A stretch of 64,000 nucleotides of DNA from contig JAIPDI010000005.1 in assembly GCA_021737785.1 (NCBI GenBank), positions 90,654-154,653 of the forward strand. The letters are read 5' to 3'. Origin of the DNA: Deltaproteobacteria bacterium. GTDB lineage: Bacteria > Desulfobacterota > DSM-4660 > Desulfatiglandales > Desulfatiglandaceae. Positions 1 through 8,077 of the stretch are shown one piece after another (within the stretch, counting starts at the first letter, position 1; each line of letters starts with the position of its first letter). The notes below the pieces were generated by a model. The model worked only from the letters and a program-made list of their open reading frames with translations, was not told the DNA's origin and did not search any database. The position numbers and the translations under genes were made by a program.

Positions 1-40
1 CCCGGGTGGTGGCGTTGTTGTCCATATAGATGATCTTCAT
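1..40 (-). CDS. nifS: Cysteine desulfurase NifS, N-terminal fragment (runs off the window)
   Basis: Only 13 codons are inside the window, reading [13 protein letters not shown] on the minus strand. The YMDNNATT segment is the characteristic N-terminus of NifS/IscS-type PLP cysteine desulfurases, which deliver sulfur from cysteine to a scaffold protein. The ATG at 40-38 overlaps the nifU stop in an ATGA, so translation is probably coupled to nifU. The catalytic part lies outside the window, so the NifS versus IscS assignment rests on this short motif and on the nifU neighbour. Confidence 0.85.
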   Translation of the reverse strand, partial: MKIIYMDNNATTR

Positions 41-861
41 TTGGGCACCTCCTCGACGGTCAATTCGGGCCACACATGTTCCCGAAGTTTGGCCTCCACA
101 AAATGGGTCAGGGTCAGTTCCGAGGCCTTGCAGACCGCACAGGCGCCCAGGGAAGAGACCAGCACCCGGTTGCCGATCACATCCACCAGTTCAATGTCTC
201 CGCCGTCCTGCTGCAGCGAGGGCCTGATTTCCCGTTCAAGGGTCTCTTCGATCATCTTGATTTTCTGAATATTGCTCAGCTTGGGCTTCTTGATCGGCGC
301 TTCCTCCTCGCGAACCCTGGCAATCAGTTCCCGGATGGCGTCGTGGCAGGACTCGCAGCCGCCGCCGGCCTTGGTGTAATTGGTGACTTCTTCCACCGAT
401 GTGAGATTGTTTTCCCGAATCGCCTTTTCAATCTCCTTATCCGTGACCCCGAAGCACTCACAGACAACCTCCCCTTCCTGTTCTTTGGGCGCCTCTCCTC
501 TGTAGTTGGAAAGGGCCGATTCAAGGGCCTGCCGGCCCAGGACGGAGCAGTGCATCTTTTCTTTGGGAAGGCCCCCGAGAAAATCGGCAATGTCCTGATT
601 GGTTATCTTTTCAGCCTCTTGCACACTTTTTCCCTTGAGCATTTCCGTGAGCGCAGAGGCCGAGGCAATGGCACTGGCGCACCCGAACGTCTGGAATTTC
701 GCATCTTCAATCTTGCCGTCGTCGTCCACCTTCAACGTAAGCTTAAGGGCATCTCCGCAGGCCATCGAGCCCACCTCGCCCACAGCGTTTGCTTCTTCCA
801 CTTCCCCGGCGTTCCGGGGATTCAGGAAGTGCTCTTTTACTTTATCCGTGTATTCCCACAT
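37..861 (-). CDS. nifU: NifU iron-sulfur cluster assembly scaffold
   Basis: This 274-residue cytoplasmic protein has the three-domain NifU layout. An IscU-like domain (about 1-125) carries Cys35 in the ACGDA context, a second Cys in FGCASA and a third in HCSVLG. A central BFD-like [2Fe-2S] domain (about 130-185) has CECFG and GCESC. A C-terminal Nfu domain (about 200-274) has the CAVC pair. It builds Fe-S clusters with sulfur from the downstream NifS, to which it is coupled by an ATGA overlap. A Shine-Dalgarno sequence (GGGAGGGCG) precedes the ATG. No nif structural genes are visible, so it may serve general Fe-S assembly. Confidence 0.95.
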   Translation of the reverse strand: MWEYTDKVKEHFLNPRNAGEVEEANAVGEVGSMACGDALKLTLKVDDDGKIEDAKFQTFGCASAIASASALTEMLKGKSVQEAEKITNQDIADFLGGLPKEKMHCSVLGRQALESALSNYRGEAPKEQEGEVVCECFGVTDKEIEKAIRENNLTSVEEVTNYTKAGGGCESCHDAIRELIARVREEEAPIKKPKLSNIQKIKMIEETLEREIRPSLQQDGGDIELVDVIGNRVLVSSLGACAVCKASELTLTHFVEAKLREHVWPELTVEEVPK

Positions 862-1204
862 AAGCGCCCTCCCTACACCAAGCAGGTTAAAAATGAGACC
901 CCACCCCTATGGTCGGGCAGGACCTTGAGATTGTTATTATCTATATAAACATTCTTTAGCACAAAATGCATTTTATCTCAACAACCGATGTCTGAAGGAT
1001 TCGGATCCCCAGGACGGCAGTGAAGGACCCTTCATCCTTTTCACCCCCATTGTCGAGGCTACGGGGCTGCATGACCGCATGATGATGTGTGATGCCGTTC
1101 AAATAACGCCGTAATCCTTTGAAAAACCTTGACCGGGAAATCCGAATGGAGTTAATAGGATAAAGAAGATGTTGAATCACTCAATTCAATAGGGAGGTGG
1201 CAAG
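862..1204. other. Divergent intergenic region between nifU and the small exported gene
   Basis: No credible gene is seen here. The nifU-proximal half is AT-rich (about 930-975) and carries a perfect 12-bp palindrome, listed separately. An imperfect palindrome (GAAGGACCCTTC, about 1022-1033) lies further right. A Shine-Dalgarno sequence (GGGAGGTGG) for the plus-strand gene is at the right edge. Confidence 0.6.
963..974. promoter_or_regulatory. Palindrome AAAATGCATTTT upstream of nifU, candidate operator
   Basis: This perfect 12-bp palindrome sits in an AT-rich stretch about 100 bp upstream of the nifU ATG, inside its presumed promoter region. A dimeric regulator is plausible, and Fe-S operons are often under Rrf2-family control. 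The sequence does not match a site I can name, so this is only an operator candidate. Confidence 0.3.
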
Positions 1205-1495
1205 ATGGGTAATTTCCGATGTATCCTCCTCATGGCGGCATCGGCAGTATTGCTCTGGAGCGTTCAGGCCCTGTCTGCGGAATATTACGTGATCGAGACC
1301 AGATCCGGCATCGTCCGTATCACCGATCACCAGCCGCAGGGTGAGGCCGTTGTATTGAAAGGGCCTTTTGAAAACCGGGAGGCGGCTGAAGCGGCCCTTT
1401 CCGAGGAGGAAAAGAAAAATCCCGGCACATCGGGGAAGGGTGAAGGTCAGGGAAAAGGGAGAGGCCGGGGCCAGGGCCAGGGAAAGAACAGGTAA
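1205..1495 (+). CDS. Small exported protein with a basic Gly/Gln/Lys/Arg tail
   Basis: The 96-residue product starts with a clear Sec signal peptide (hydrophobic about 5-24, ending ALSA-EYY). A compact domain of about 45 residues follows (YYVIETRSGIVRI, then VVLKGPFENREAAEAAL). The GPF-x-NREAA pattern resembles the last strand and helix of SPOR-like modules, but the match is weak. The C-terminus is low-complexity and very basic (GKGRGRGQGQGK). The Shine-Dalgarno GGGAGGTGG is well placed. It lies 13 bp before the DUF1847 gene and is probably co-transcribed. Function unknown. Confidence 0.75.
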   Translation: MGNFRCILLMAASAVLLWSVQALSAEYYVIETRSGIVRITDHQPQGEAVVLKGPFENREAAEAALSEEEKKNPGTSGKGEGQGKGRGRGQGQGKNR

Positions 1496-1508
1496 TAAAG
1501 GGGATGTT

Positions 1509-2192
1509 ATGAAGGATGAGAGGAGTCCGGAATGCGCCAAGTGTCCTGTTAAGGATCGAATCTGCCGGGTGGAGGATGGAAAGGGACCCGAGTCCTGTCC
1601 CACCATTCATTATCGTGAGGTTATCGAAGATGTCGTAAAGGAATACGATAAGCCCGGAATACATGAATTCGCCAGGATGGCGTCGATCCAGGAGTCGGAA
1701 TGTTACAGCAATCGTGATATTCAACCCTATGTAATGCATCCTGTGAAGCCGCGGGTCCAGGAGATCTGTGAATTCGCCCGGAAAATGGGATACCATAAGC
1801 TGGGCATCGCCTTTTGTACGGGGCTTCACCCCGAGGCAAAGGCCCTGAACCGGATACTGGAGGCACAAGGGTTTGAGGTGGTGTCCGTTGTGTGTAAGGC
1901 AGGCGCCATCCCCAAGGAAACCATAGGGATCAAGGATTCGGAAAAGGTACGGATCGGAGGGTTTGAATCCATGTGCAGTCCCATTACCCAGGCCACCATC
2001 CTCAACAGGGAGAAGACCGATTTCAACATCCTGGTGGGTCTGTGCGTGGGTCATGACTCGCTGTTCTTCAAATACAGCGAGGCCTTCTGCACCGTCCTGG
2101 TTGCAAAGGACCGCGTCCTCGGCCACAACCCGGCGGGGGCCCTGTATACCTCCGGCACCTATTATGCCCGAATGCTCCGCAAGGGGTTTTAA
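1509..2192 (+). CDS. DUF1847 cysteine-rich putative metal-binding protein
   Basis: This is a 227-residue soluble protein. The N-terminus has a Cys cluster (CAKCPVKDRIC, then SCP), followed by a Rossmann-like region (GYHKLGIAFCTGLHPEAKAL and FEVVSVVCKAG). The central and C-terminal parts have conserved Cys and His residues (FESMCSP, LVGLCVGHDSLFFKY), typical of DUF1847, a family called metal-binding but without a known reaction. The start at 1509 is chosen because AAAGGGG precedes it and the longer in-frame extension is a translation of the upstream gene's low-complexity tail. It forms a pair with the small exported gene 13 bp upstream. Confidence 0.85.
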   Translation: MKDERSPECAKCPVKDRICRVEDGKGPESCPTIHYREVIEDVVKEYDKPGIHEFARMASIQESECYSNRDIQPYVMHPVKPRVQEICEFARKMGYHKLGIAFCTGLHPEAKALNRILEAQGFEVVSVVCKAGAIPKETIGIKDSEKVRIGGFESMCSPITQATILNREKTDFNILVGLCVGHDSLFFKYSEAFCTVLVAKDRVLGHNPAGALYTSGTYYARMLRKGF

Positions 2193-2341
2193 GGGCGGTA
2201 GACGGAATCAGGAGACCGATTCCCAGCTCTCATGCTGCCAGCGCATTGCTGCCGGATAATGATTTTTCTGATCTCCGACTTCTGATCTCTGGCTTTCGGT
2301 GCCCGTCGGCCTTGCGCCTAACGCCTTACGCCTTGCGCCTT
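2193..2341. repeat. Short tandem repeats between convergent genes
   Basis: About 2262-2292 holds two imperfect copies of TCTGATCTCYG. About 2307-2341 holds a heptamer array with units GCCTTGC, GCCTAAC, GCCTTAC and GCCTTGC. Read on the minus strand, the array runs GGCGCAA-GGCGTAA-GGCGTTA and includes the TAA stop of the radical SAM gene, so the last codons of that gene are part of the array. No terminator-type hairpin with a T-run is seen. Confidence 0.75.
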
Positions 2342-4200
2342 CCACCACAAACCGCCAAGGCCAGGTATCGCTCCCCTTCGCAAAACATGAGCCGTTTATC
2401 TATCATCATTTGAAGGAAGGGCCTGATCCGGTCTTCGCCGAACCGCGGAAATCGGCCGACGATATCGGCCATGGACCGCTGGGTCCCGCAGAAGAGATAG
2501 ATGGCACGGGAGGTGCCTTTCAAGCGATGGGTCATGGGCGCGTCATCCAGCCGACGCTCCCGAATAATGAGAAAGTCCTTGCCGTCCCTGAAAGAGAGTA
2601 TCGGCTCACACCCCGGTTCCCGGTGCATGCGGTTATAAAAGGCATGCCATTCCGCCAGTTTTTCCCGGACCGGCGCCCACATCCGGTGTTGATGCCGGAC
2701 CCCGCCATGGTATCCCTGCATCATAAACCGGAGTTTCCCCCGCACTTCCGCCGGAAACAGATATCGATAATCCGGATGATTTCCCCTGAGGCGGATTCCG
2801 TAACGGTCAGGATGACGCCAAAGGAGGCTTCCATAGCCGAGCCAGAGGTCGATCCCTTTCAGGGGCCGGAATGGAAACGCAAAGGAGAGGTGGTGCAGGG
2901 TCTCGGACACGTCCCGGGAATCGCTGGAAGGAAACCCGAGAATGAGATTTCCGGTAAGATCCGGAAGGTGAGGGACCTCGCAGTTTTTCATCATTTCCAG
3001 ATTGTCCATGGCCGTGGTCCCCTTGTGAAATTTTTTGAGGAGGCGGCTGCTCAGGGCCTCAATGCCCACCTGGACCTCCTGCATGCCGGCGGCTGCCATC
3101 GCCTCCAGCACGGCCCGGGGCGTCCTGGCCCGGATTTCCGAGAACAACTGGAGGTCCATTCCCAGTCGCTGTATGGCCTGAAAGCGTCTTTCCAGCCTTC
3201 TGGCCGGGAGCAGATTATCCATAAAGTATATGGAGAGGACCTGGTGACGGTTGACCAGGGTGTCTATCTCCAGGGCCGTTCTCCCATCGCTTTTTTCCCG
3301 ATACCCGTGCCACTGAAGATTGAGGTTGCAGAAGGCGCAGCCCCCGCCCCCCTTTGAATCTCCCCCCTTGTTCCACCAGCAGCCCCGCGACATCTCCATC
3401 GGAAGTCTGGGCAGAAAGGCCTCTCCGGGGTCTGAAGATTCCAGATCGCGGAAGTAATCGGTATAATCGGGAATGGGGAGCTCATCCAGATCGGGGACCT
3501 GCTGAGGGCCATCCCAGGCCGGAAGCACGTCCCTGTGGATAAGACCGGGGATATGCGGAATCTGCGAGGCATCCCCTCGGCGCGCCATCCACGCCGTGAG
3601 GTGCAGCAGCGGCAGTTCCCCTTCGCCCTGAATGGCGTAATCAATATCCGGAACGGCTCGAATAAGCGTTTCACCCTGGGCCCCGGCACATGCGGAGCCG
3701 CCCACCACGATCGGCAGCCGGGGTGCACGCCGCTTGATTTCCCGGATAAAATAGAGTGAACTGGTCAATTGGGCCAGACAGATGGAAAACCCGGCAAAAA
3801 GATAGCTGTCCCATCGGTGTGCGTCTATCATGGCGAGGGAAGCGGCCTCGATCCGGCCGCAAAGGTCTTTGAAGTCCTTGGCTGCCAAACGGGGATCGCC
3901 GCGGATCTTCCGGTTCCAGAACCGGCCGATGGTTTCCATCCGGTCCGGGTAGAGGAGTGCGGCGTAGGGGGATTCCGCGATCCACGACCGTTCGGATACG
4001 GCCTGGTAGATGGAATAGCCCAGGTCCCGCGCGATCTTCAAATAGACATGACACGCATCTACCCGGATATGAGGAAGGCGTTCATTGAGAAACGCCTTGA
4101 GGGCTCCCAATTGAATGGACGGACGGTCAAATAACGGCCAGGGCGTGGACACCAGGGCAATCCGTTCTTTACGGGCCAGTCCCGGGTCAGCCTCATTCAC
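2326..4200 (-). CDS. B12-binding radical SAM protein, RiPP maturation C-methyltransferase type
   Basis: This 624-residue protein has a cobalamin-binding-like N-terminal domain (about 10-240; VVGGSACAG at 166-174 and YAIQGEGELPLL) followed by a radical SAM core. The core begins at MSRGCWW, a signature shared with the RiPP maturation radical SAM protein 1 family. The presumed cluster cysteines are Cys274, Cys288 and Cys291. The spacing CX13CX2C has a glycine-rich insertion compared with the shorter spacing usual in this family. Later motifs (YFMDNLLP, VQVGIEALSSRLLKKFHKG, GNLILGFP) fit the core. The gene overlaps the end of the decarboxylase-like gene by 8 bp and is downstream of it. Methylation of a peptide precursor is inferred from the family; no convincing precursor gene is visible. 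Confidence 0.8.
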   Translation of the reverse strand: MNEADPGLARKERIALVSTPWPLFDRPSIQLGALKAFLNERLPHIRVDACHVYLKIARDLGYSIYQAVSERSWIAESPYAALLYPDRMETIGRFWNRKIRGDPRLAAKDFKDLCGRIEAASLAMIDAHRWDSYLFAGFSICLAQLTSSLYFIREIKRRAPRLPIVVGGSACAGAQGETLIRAVPDIDYAIQGEGELPLLHLTAWMARRGDASQIPHIPGLIHRDVLPAWDGPQQVPDLDELPIPDYTDYFRDLESSDPGEAFLPRLPMEMSRGCWWNKGGDSKGGGGCAFCNLNLQWHGYREKSDGRTALEIDTLVNRHQVLSIYFMDNLLPARRLERRFQAIQRLGMDLQLFSEIRARTPRAVLEAMAAAGMQEVQVGIEALSSRLLKKFHKGTTAMDNLEMMKNCEVPHLPDLTGNLILGFPSSDSRDVSETLHHLSFAFPFRPLKGIDLWLGYGSLLWRHPDRYGIRLRGNHPDYRYLFPAEVRGKLRFMMQGYHGGVRHQHRMWAPVREKLAEWHAFYNRMHREPGCEPILSFRDGKDFLIIRERRLDDAPMTHRLKGTSRAIYLFCGTQRSMADIVGRFPRFGEDRIRPFLQMMIDKRLMFCEGERYLALAVCGGRRKA

Positions 4201-5347
4201 GATCCTGTCTCCCGGGCGAATTGTCCTGTTTTTCCGTATGGTTCATTCGTTGTTTCTCGTGAATATCGACCGGGCACAGGCTCCGGGCATGCAGATAATC
4301 CTGAGGAAACCCCTTCCAGCACTCGTCTTCCGGACTCACCTCTGCGCCGGTTGCCCCCATGTTGGTGAATATCAGGACGTCGCCTTCCTGGATGACCGCC
4401 GGCGCATCCGGAAAGTCTATCCGGTTTCCCGGTCCCCCTGCCTGACCGATGATGGCCGTCGTTGAATTTGTTTTATTGCTATCGGATCTCGACAAATTGA
4501 CAATCCCATGATAGATGCCGCGCCTCCCATTATGGATCGGGGATTGCATATCCGCATTGATCCTGATCCAACGTCTTCCCTTCTCTTCGCCGGCCTCGAC
4601 AACCCGGGTTATGAGGACACCGGCGCGGGCAAGCATTCCATGCGGCAGTTCCAGCCACAGGTTGAATCGGGGATAGGCATGGGCGACGGCATCCAGATAC
4701 TCGTCTAATCCCGGGACATCCACCCATGCCTGTTCGCGATCCATTTCCTGTTCCATGCCGTTGCCCAGGATGAGGGTCGGTTTATCGGGAAAACGCACCA
4801 GTGCCTCGGTGAGGAAGGGGCGCATTTCATCCGGTCCTGACACAGGAGGGGCATCCGGCTTCAGGGAACAATAGAGTCCCCGGATAGAGGTCCCTGTGAA
4901 CCCGATCTCTCTGTGATGGGCGCCTGCATCCCCGCGAATGAAAAATCTCCTGTCTTGAAAAAGATCCGGCCGCCGTCTGATTGCACTCAGATTGTACACC
5001 ACCACGTGCACGCCGCAATCAAAGGCCCGCGCAAACTCCCGATCCTGGGCAGCGGCAGGAAAGAACACGATATGCTCGGGATCGAGTCGAGGGAAATCCC
5101 TCAAGAGGAGGTCCATCTCATTCCACGAGATGCACCGAAACCCCACGCCCTGCTCAACGGCCTTTCTCAGAATTTTTGGATGGGGATTCGCATGGACAGG
5201 ATAGAAGAGGCGGTCAACGGCATCGATGGATAACAGATCGAACAGAATCTCATTCAATGTCTCCTCATTGAAGACATAGAGGGGGGATCCCCGGCCGGCC
5301 ATGGCCAGCAATTCATCCCTGCGGGACTGCCACCATTCAGTTTCCAT
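4193..5347 (-). CDS. Fold-type III decarboxylase-like protein lacking the PLP lysine (probable pseudoenzyme)
   Basis: The 384-residue sequence aligns by eye along its length with diaminopimelate decarboxylases of the LysA type: SPLYVFNEETL, FYPVHANPHPKILR, GFRCISWNEMDLLL, AGVLITRVV, HGIVNLSR and EGDVLIFTNMGATG. The residues that make such enzymes work are changed. The PLP Schiff-base lysine of the FYAxKANPHP motif is His52, the EPGR motif reads ELPHGM, the CESxD segment reads GQAGGPGN, and GAY reads GAT. It is therefore probably not a PLP decarboxylase. It is the upstream gene of a two-gene unit with the radical SAM methyltransferase-like gene, which suggests a substrate-binding or partner role. 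That role is inference. Confidence 0.75.
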   Translation of the reverse strand: METEWWQSRRDELLAMAGRGSPLYVFNEETLNEILFDLLSIDAVDRLFYPVHANPHPKILRKAVEQGVGFRCISWNEMDLLLRDFPRLDPEHIVFFPAAAQDREFARAFDCGVHVVVYNLSAIRRRPDLFQDRRFFIRGDAGAHHREIGFTGTSIRGLYCSLKPDAPPVSGPDEMRPFLTEALVRFPDKPTLILGNGMEQEMDREQAWVDVPGLDEYLDAVAHAYPRFNLWLELPHGMLARAGVLITRVVEAGEEKGRRWIRINADMQSPIHNGRRGIYHGIVNLSRSDSNKTNSTTAIIGQAGGPGNRIDFPDAPAVIQEGDVLIFTNMGATGAEVSPEDECWKGFPQDYLHARSLCPVDIHEKQRMNHTEKQDNSPGRQDRE

Positions 5348-5956
5348 GATCTCAGGATTTTACATCCTGTCGGACACCGGGTCAATACGGTTCTTGAAAG
5401 GGTCACAGGCGCTGAATTTCCCGCTGCAGCGGGAATTCAGGGGGAGTAACGGCGACAGCATTGAAGACCGGATCGCTTGTGGACCCCGCTGCAAAGCCGG
5501 ACTGACTTAGCCGAAATCCGTGGATCGGGCACTACTTTCAGGTTTCAAATGAAGACCCGAGTGGCACTCTTATAAAAGGGACTTTAAACCAGCAACCGTT
5601 CTCCCGGGGCGGCCTTGAACCTTCGACCCTTTGAACCGGTAAACGATTAGTACCTGGTCTTCTGTCATGAAAAACAAGAAAATATGGCCATCCTTCCACT
5701 GCGCGCTTAGCCTTTCGTCATTCCGGCATGTTTCTAGCCGGAATCCAGAAATACGACGGACTGGATTCCGGCTAAGGGCATGCCGGAATGACGGGACAGC
5801 ACCATCCGTTTTGGTTGCGGTTATCCGCTTTAGGGTTTTTCGTTGACCCCTTCATGGTTTAGGTATAGTTTTGCCTGAATCAGGAGGTCCCTGTACAAAC
5901 ATGGGGGCATCCGTCCGCGGCGCTTTTTTTAAAGCTTTAAAGATTTAAGGAGCGAT
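5348..5956. other. Gene-poor intergenic region with inverted repeats
   Basis: This 609-bp region lies between divergent genes. A near-perfect palindrome (CTGAATT...CCCGCTGCAGCGGG...AATTCAG) occupies 5412-5440, and a longer interrupted inverted repeat is listed separately. A 33-codon minus-strand ORF (5360-5461) ends 12 bp before the decarboxylase-like gene, but it has no ribosome binding site and contains the palindrome, so I do not call it. The region just before 5957 has AAGGAG for the DUF1538 gene. Confidence 0.6.
5716..5793. repeat. Interrupted inverted repeat (REP/MITE-like)
   Basis: Two pairs of complementary arms are nested. CGTCATTCCGGCATG (5716-5730) pairs with CATGCCGGAATGACG (5779-5793), and TAGCCGGAATCCAG (5735-5748) pairs with CTGGATTCCGGCTA (5761-5774). 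The whole would fold into a long hairpin with a 12-nt loop. Elements with GTCATTCCGG-type ends are scattered through many environmental proteobacterial genomes as non-coding repeats. No transposase and no clear target duplication is visible. Confidence 0.8.
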
Positions 5957-8077
5957 GTGGTTTCTAAAAAGCCAGATAGAATCCATGTGAGCATCAGGGA
6001 AGCCCTCGGCCTTCTCATCCCCTATGTCAAGTCCCGGGTCCTGACCCAGGTGAGATCCATCTGGCTGATCATTTTGTATCTGATCTTTTTCCAAAAGTTT
6101 GTTCTCGGGATTTCCATCGCCGGTGCATCGGTTATCGCCGGTGGGATGGTGCTGGTCGTCATCGGGCTGACCCTGTTCATGGAAGGGCTCATGCTGGGGC
6201 TTATGCCGCTGGGAGAACTGGTGGGGCTCAGGCTCCCCCAGCGTTCCGGGCTCCCGATGGTGTTGGGTTTTGCCCTGGTCCTCGGTTTCCTGGCCACTCT
6301 GGCCGAGCCTTCCATTAATGTCCTCCAGACGGCCGGGCTATCCGTCAGACCCTGGGATGCGCCCCTCCTGTTTCTCCTGCTCAATCTGTACGCCCCCTGG
6401 CTGGTGTATACCGTAGGCGCAGGGGTAGGGGTTGCCGTCTGCCTGGGAATGATCCGCTTCTACTACAGTTTTTCTCTCAAACCCTTCATCTATATCCTGG
6501 TGGGGGCGCTTTGCGCCTTCACGGTGTGGGCCTCCTTTGATCCGAATCTCAGGCACATTGTGGGCCTGGCATGGGATTGCGGCGCGGTGACGACCGGGCC
6601 GGTCACCGTGCCCCTGGTGCTGGCCCTGGGGATCGGCATATCCCGGATGTTTGCATCCTCGGAATCGGGGGCCACGGGCTTTGGGGTCGTGACCCTTGCA
6701 TCCCTCCTTCCGGTGCTGGCGGTATTCATTCTGAGCGTATTCCTGCTCGGGATGGCGCCAGGTCCCGTTTCTGAGAGAGATTTCTTCAAGCCGGAAAACA
6801 GGACTCAGGCTGAACGCCTCCTCGGAGGGGAAGGCCGTCTGTTACGGTATGTCTTTGTCCAGGCTAACCCCGAAGGAAGACTTGCCTTTTTTGATAACAA
6901 TTATGACAAGATGGCGCAGTTTTTCGAGGACCTGTATGAGGATGATGCAAGACGAAAGGCCGTGTTTGGAGATGATCCAGAGGCATTAAAACGCTGGGTC
7001 GCCCTCCATGGGACCGAAGGGCAGCAGCGCTTCATTTTCGGGAGTCAGGAGAACCTGGAAAAATATCTTCTAAGTATCCGGGGCTCGGCAGAAGAATTCC
7101 AGGCCGAAGAGCTTTTGAGGTACAATACCATCGCCGCAATCAAGGCCATAGGGCTGTTGACCATCCCTCTTTTTGTCGTGCTCTTTTTTATCCTCCGCGA
7201 CAGGCTGCCCCAGCCCGATGAGATCTTCCTGGGTCTGTTTCTCTGTATCGCAGGGCTTGGCCTCTTCGGTATCGGGATCGAGGTCGGGCTGAACAGACTC
7301 GGGACCCAGATCGGCAGCAAACTCCCCTCCTCCTTCAAGGCCATTCAGCTTCCGGAAGAAAGGGAGGCCATCGCTGACTTTGATCCGGCCATGGTCCACA
7401 CGGCCATCTCTTCGGACGGCCAGAAACATCTGTTCTTCTATGTCAAGAAAGGGAACCGTTACGTCGAAACCCCTTACCATCCTAAGGATTACGATCCTGA
7501 AACCGGCCGGTATCACCATATCCCAACCAAAGGGCCCCTTTTCGGGGATCATTACAGTTTTGCAGGGATTGGTCTCGTCCTTTTCTTTGCCTTTGTCATG
7601 GGTTACGGCGCAACACTTGCCGAACCCGCCTTGAATGCCCTCGGCCTCACCGTGGAGGCATTGACTGCCGGGGCCTTCAGAAAGTCTCTTTTGATGCAGG
7701 CGGTGGCCGTGGGGGTTGGGGGAGGCATTACCTTGGGCGTGGCCAAGATTATCTGGAATATCCCCCTTGCCTGGCTCCTGGTTCCCCCCTATCTCTTGCT
7801 GCTGCTGTTGACCCGATGGTCCACAGAGGAGTACGTAAACATTGCCTGGGACAGCGCCGGGGTCACGACAGGACCTATCACCGTGCCCCTTGTCCTCACC
7901 ATGGGGCTAGGGATAAGCACCCAGGTAGGGGTGGTGGAGGGATTCGGGATTCTGGCTGCCGCCTCTGCCTGTCCCATCCTCAGCGTGCTTGGCCTGGGCC
8001 TCTATGCAGCGAAAAAGAGAGAGGCTGCATTGAGGGAGTCCATCGCTGTCGCACCGACTGGAGAAAGCCGGATATGA
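5957..8077 (+). CDS. DUF1538 multi-pass membrane protein, internally duplicated
   Basis: The 706-residue protein has many hydrophobic helices and two homologous halves. Each half carries a TLAEP motif (FLATLAEPSIN and YGATLAEPALN) and a TTGPxTVPLVLxxGxGIS signature (TTGPVTVPLVLALGIGIS and TTGPITVPLVLTMGLGIS), the hallmark of DUF1538. Between the halves lies a soluble stretch of about 130 residues, a further pair of helices and a second soluble insert. The start is a GTG at 5957 with AAGGAG just upstream; an ATG two bases earlier is in another frame and stops quickly. It overlaps the P-II gene by ATGA. Transport is likely, but the substrate is unknown. Confidence 0.85.
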   Translation: MVSKKPDRIHVSIREALGLLIPYVKSRVLTQVRSIWLIILYLIFFQKFVLGISIAGASVIAGGMVLVVIGLTLFMEGLMLGLMPLGELVGLRLPQRSGLPMVLGFALVLGFLATLAEPSINVLQTAGLSVRPWDAPLLFLLLNLYAPWLVYTVGAGVGVAVCLGMIRFYYSFSLKPFIYILVGALCAFTVWASFDPNLRHIVGLAWDCGAVTTGPVTVPLVLALGIGISRMFASSESGATGFGVVTLASLLPVLAVFILSVFLLGMAPGPVSERDFFKPENRTQAERLLGGEGRLLRYVFVQANPEGRLAFFDNNYDKMAQFFEDLYEDDARRKAVFGDDPEALKRWVALHGTEGQQRFIFGSQENLEKYLLSIRGSAEEFQAEELLRYNTIAAIKAIGLLTIPLFVVLFFILRDRLPQPDEIFLGLFLCIAGLGLFGIGIEVGLNRLGTQIGSKLPSSFKAIQLPEEREAIADFDPAMVHTAISSDGQKHLFFYVKKGNRYVETPYHPKDYDPETGRYHHIPTKGPLFGDHYSFAGIGLVLFFAFVMGYGATLAEPALNALGLTVEALTAGAFRKSLLMQAVAVGVGGGITLGVAKIIWNIPLAWLLVPPYLLLLLLTRWSTEEYVNIAWDSAGVTTGPITVPLVLTMGLGISTQVGVVEGFGILAAASACPILSVLGLGLYAAKKREAALRESIAVAPTGESRI

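Noticed and set aside
76..948. 290-codon plus-strand ORF opposite nifU
   Set aside because: It is the antisense of nifU, whose three domains and motifs are certain. GC-rich codon bias produces long shadow frames.
956..1180. 74-codon minus-strand ORF between nifU and the small exported gene
   Set aside because: There is no ribosome binding site or motif, and it overlaps the presumed promoter region of nifU.
5360..5461. 33-codon minus-strand ORF with Cys residues just upstream of the pseudo-decarboxylase, considered as a RiPP precursor
   Set aside because: It has no ribosome binding site, contains the palindrome at 5412-5440 and shows no leader-core layout.
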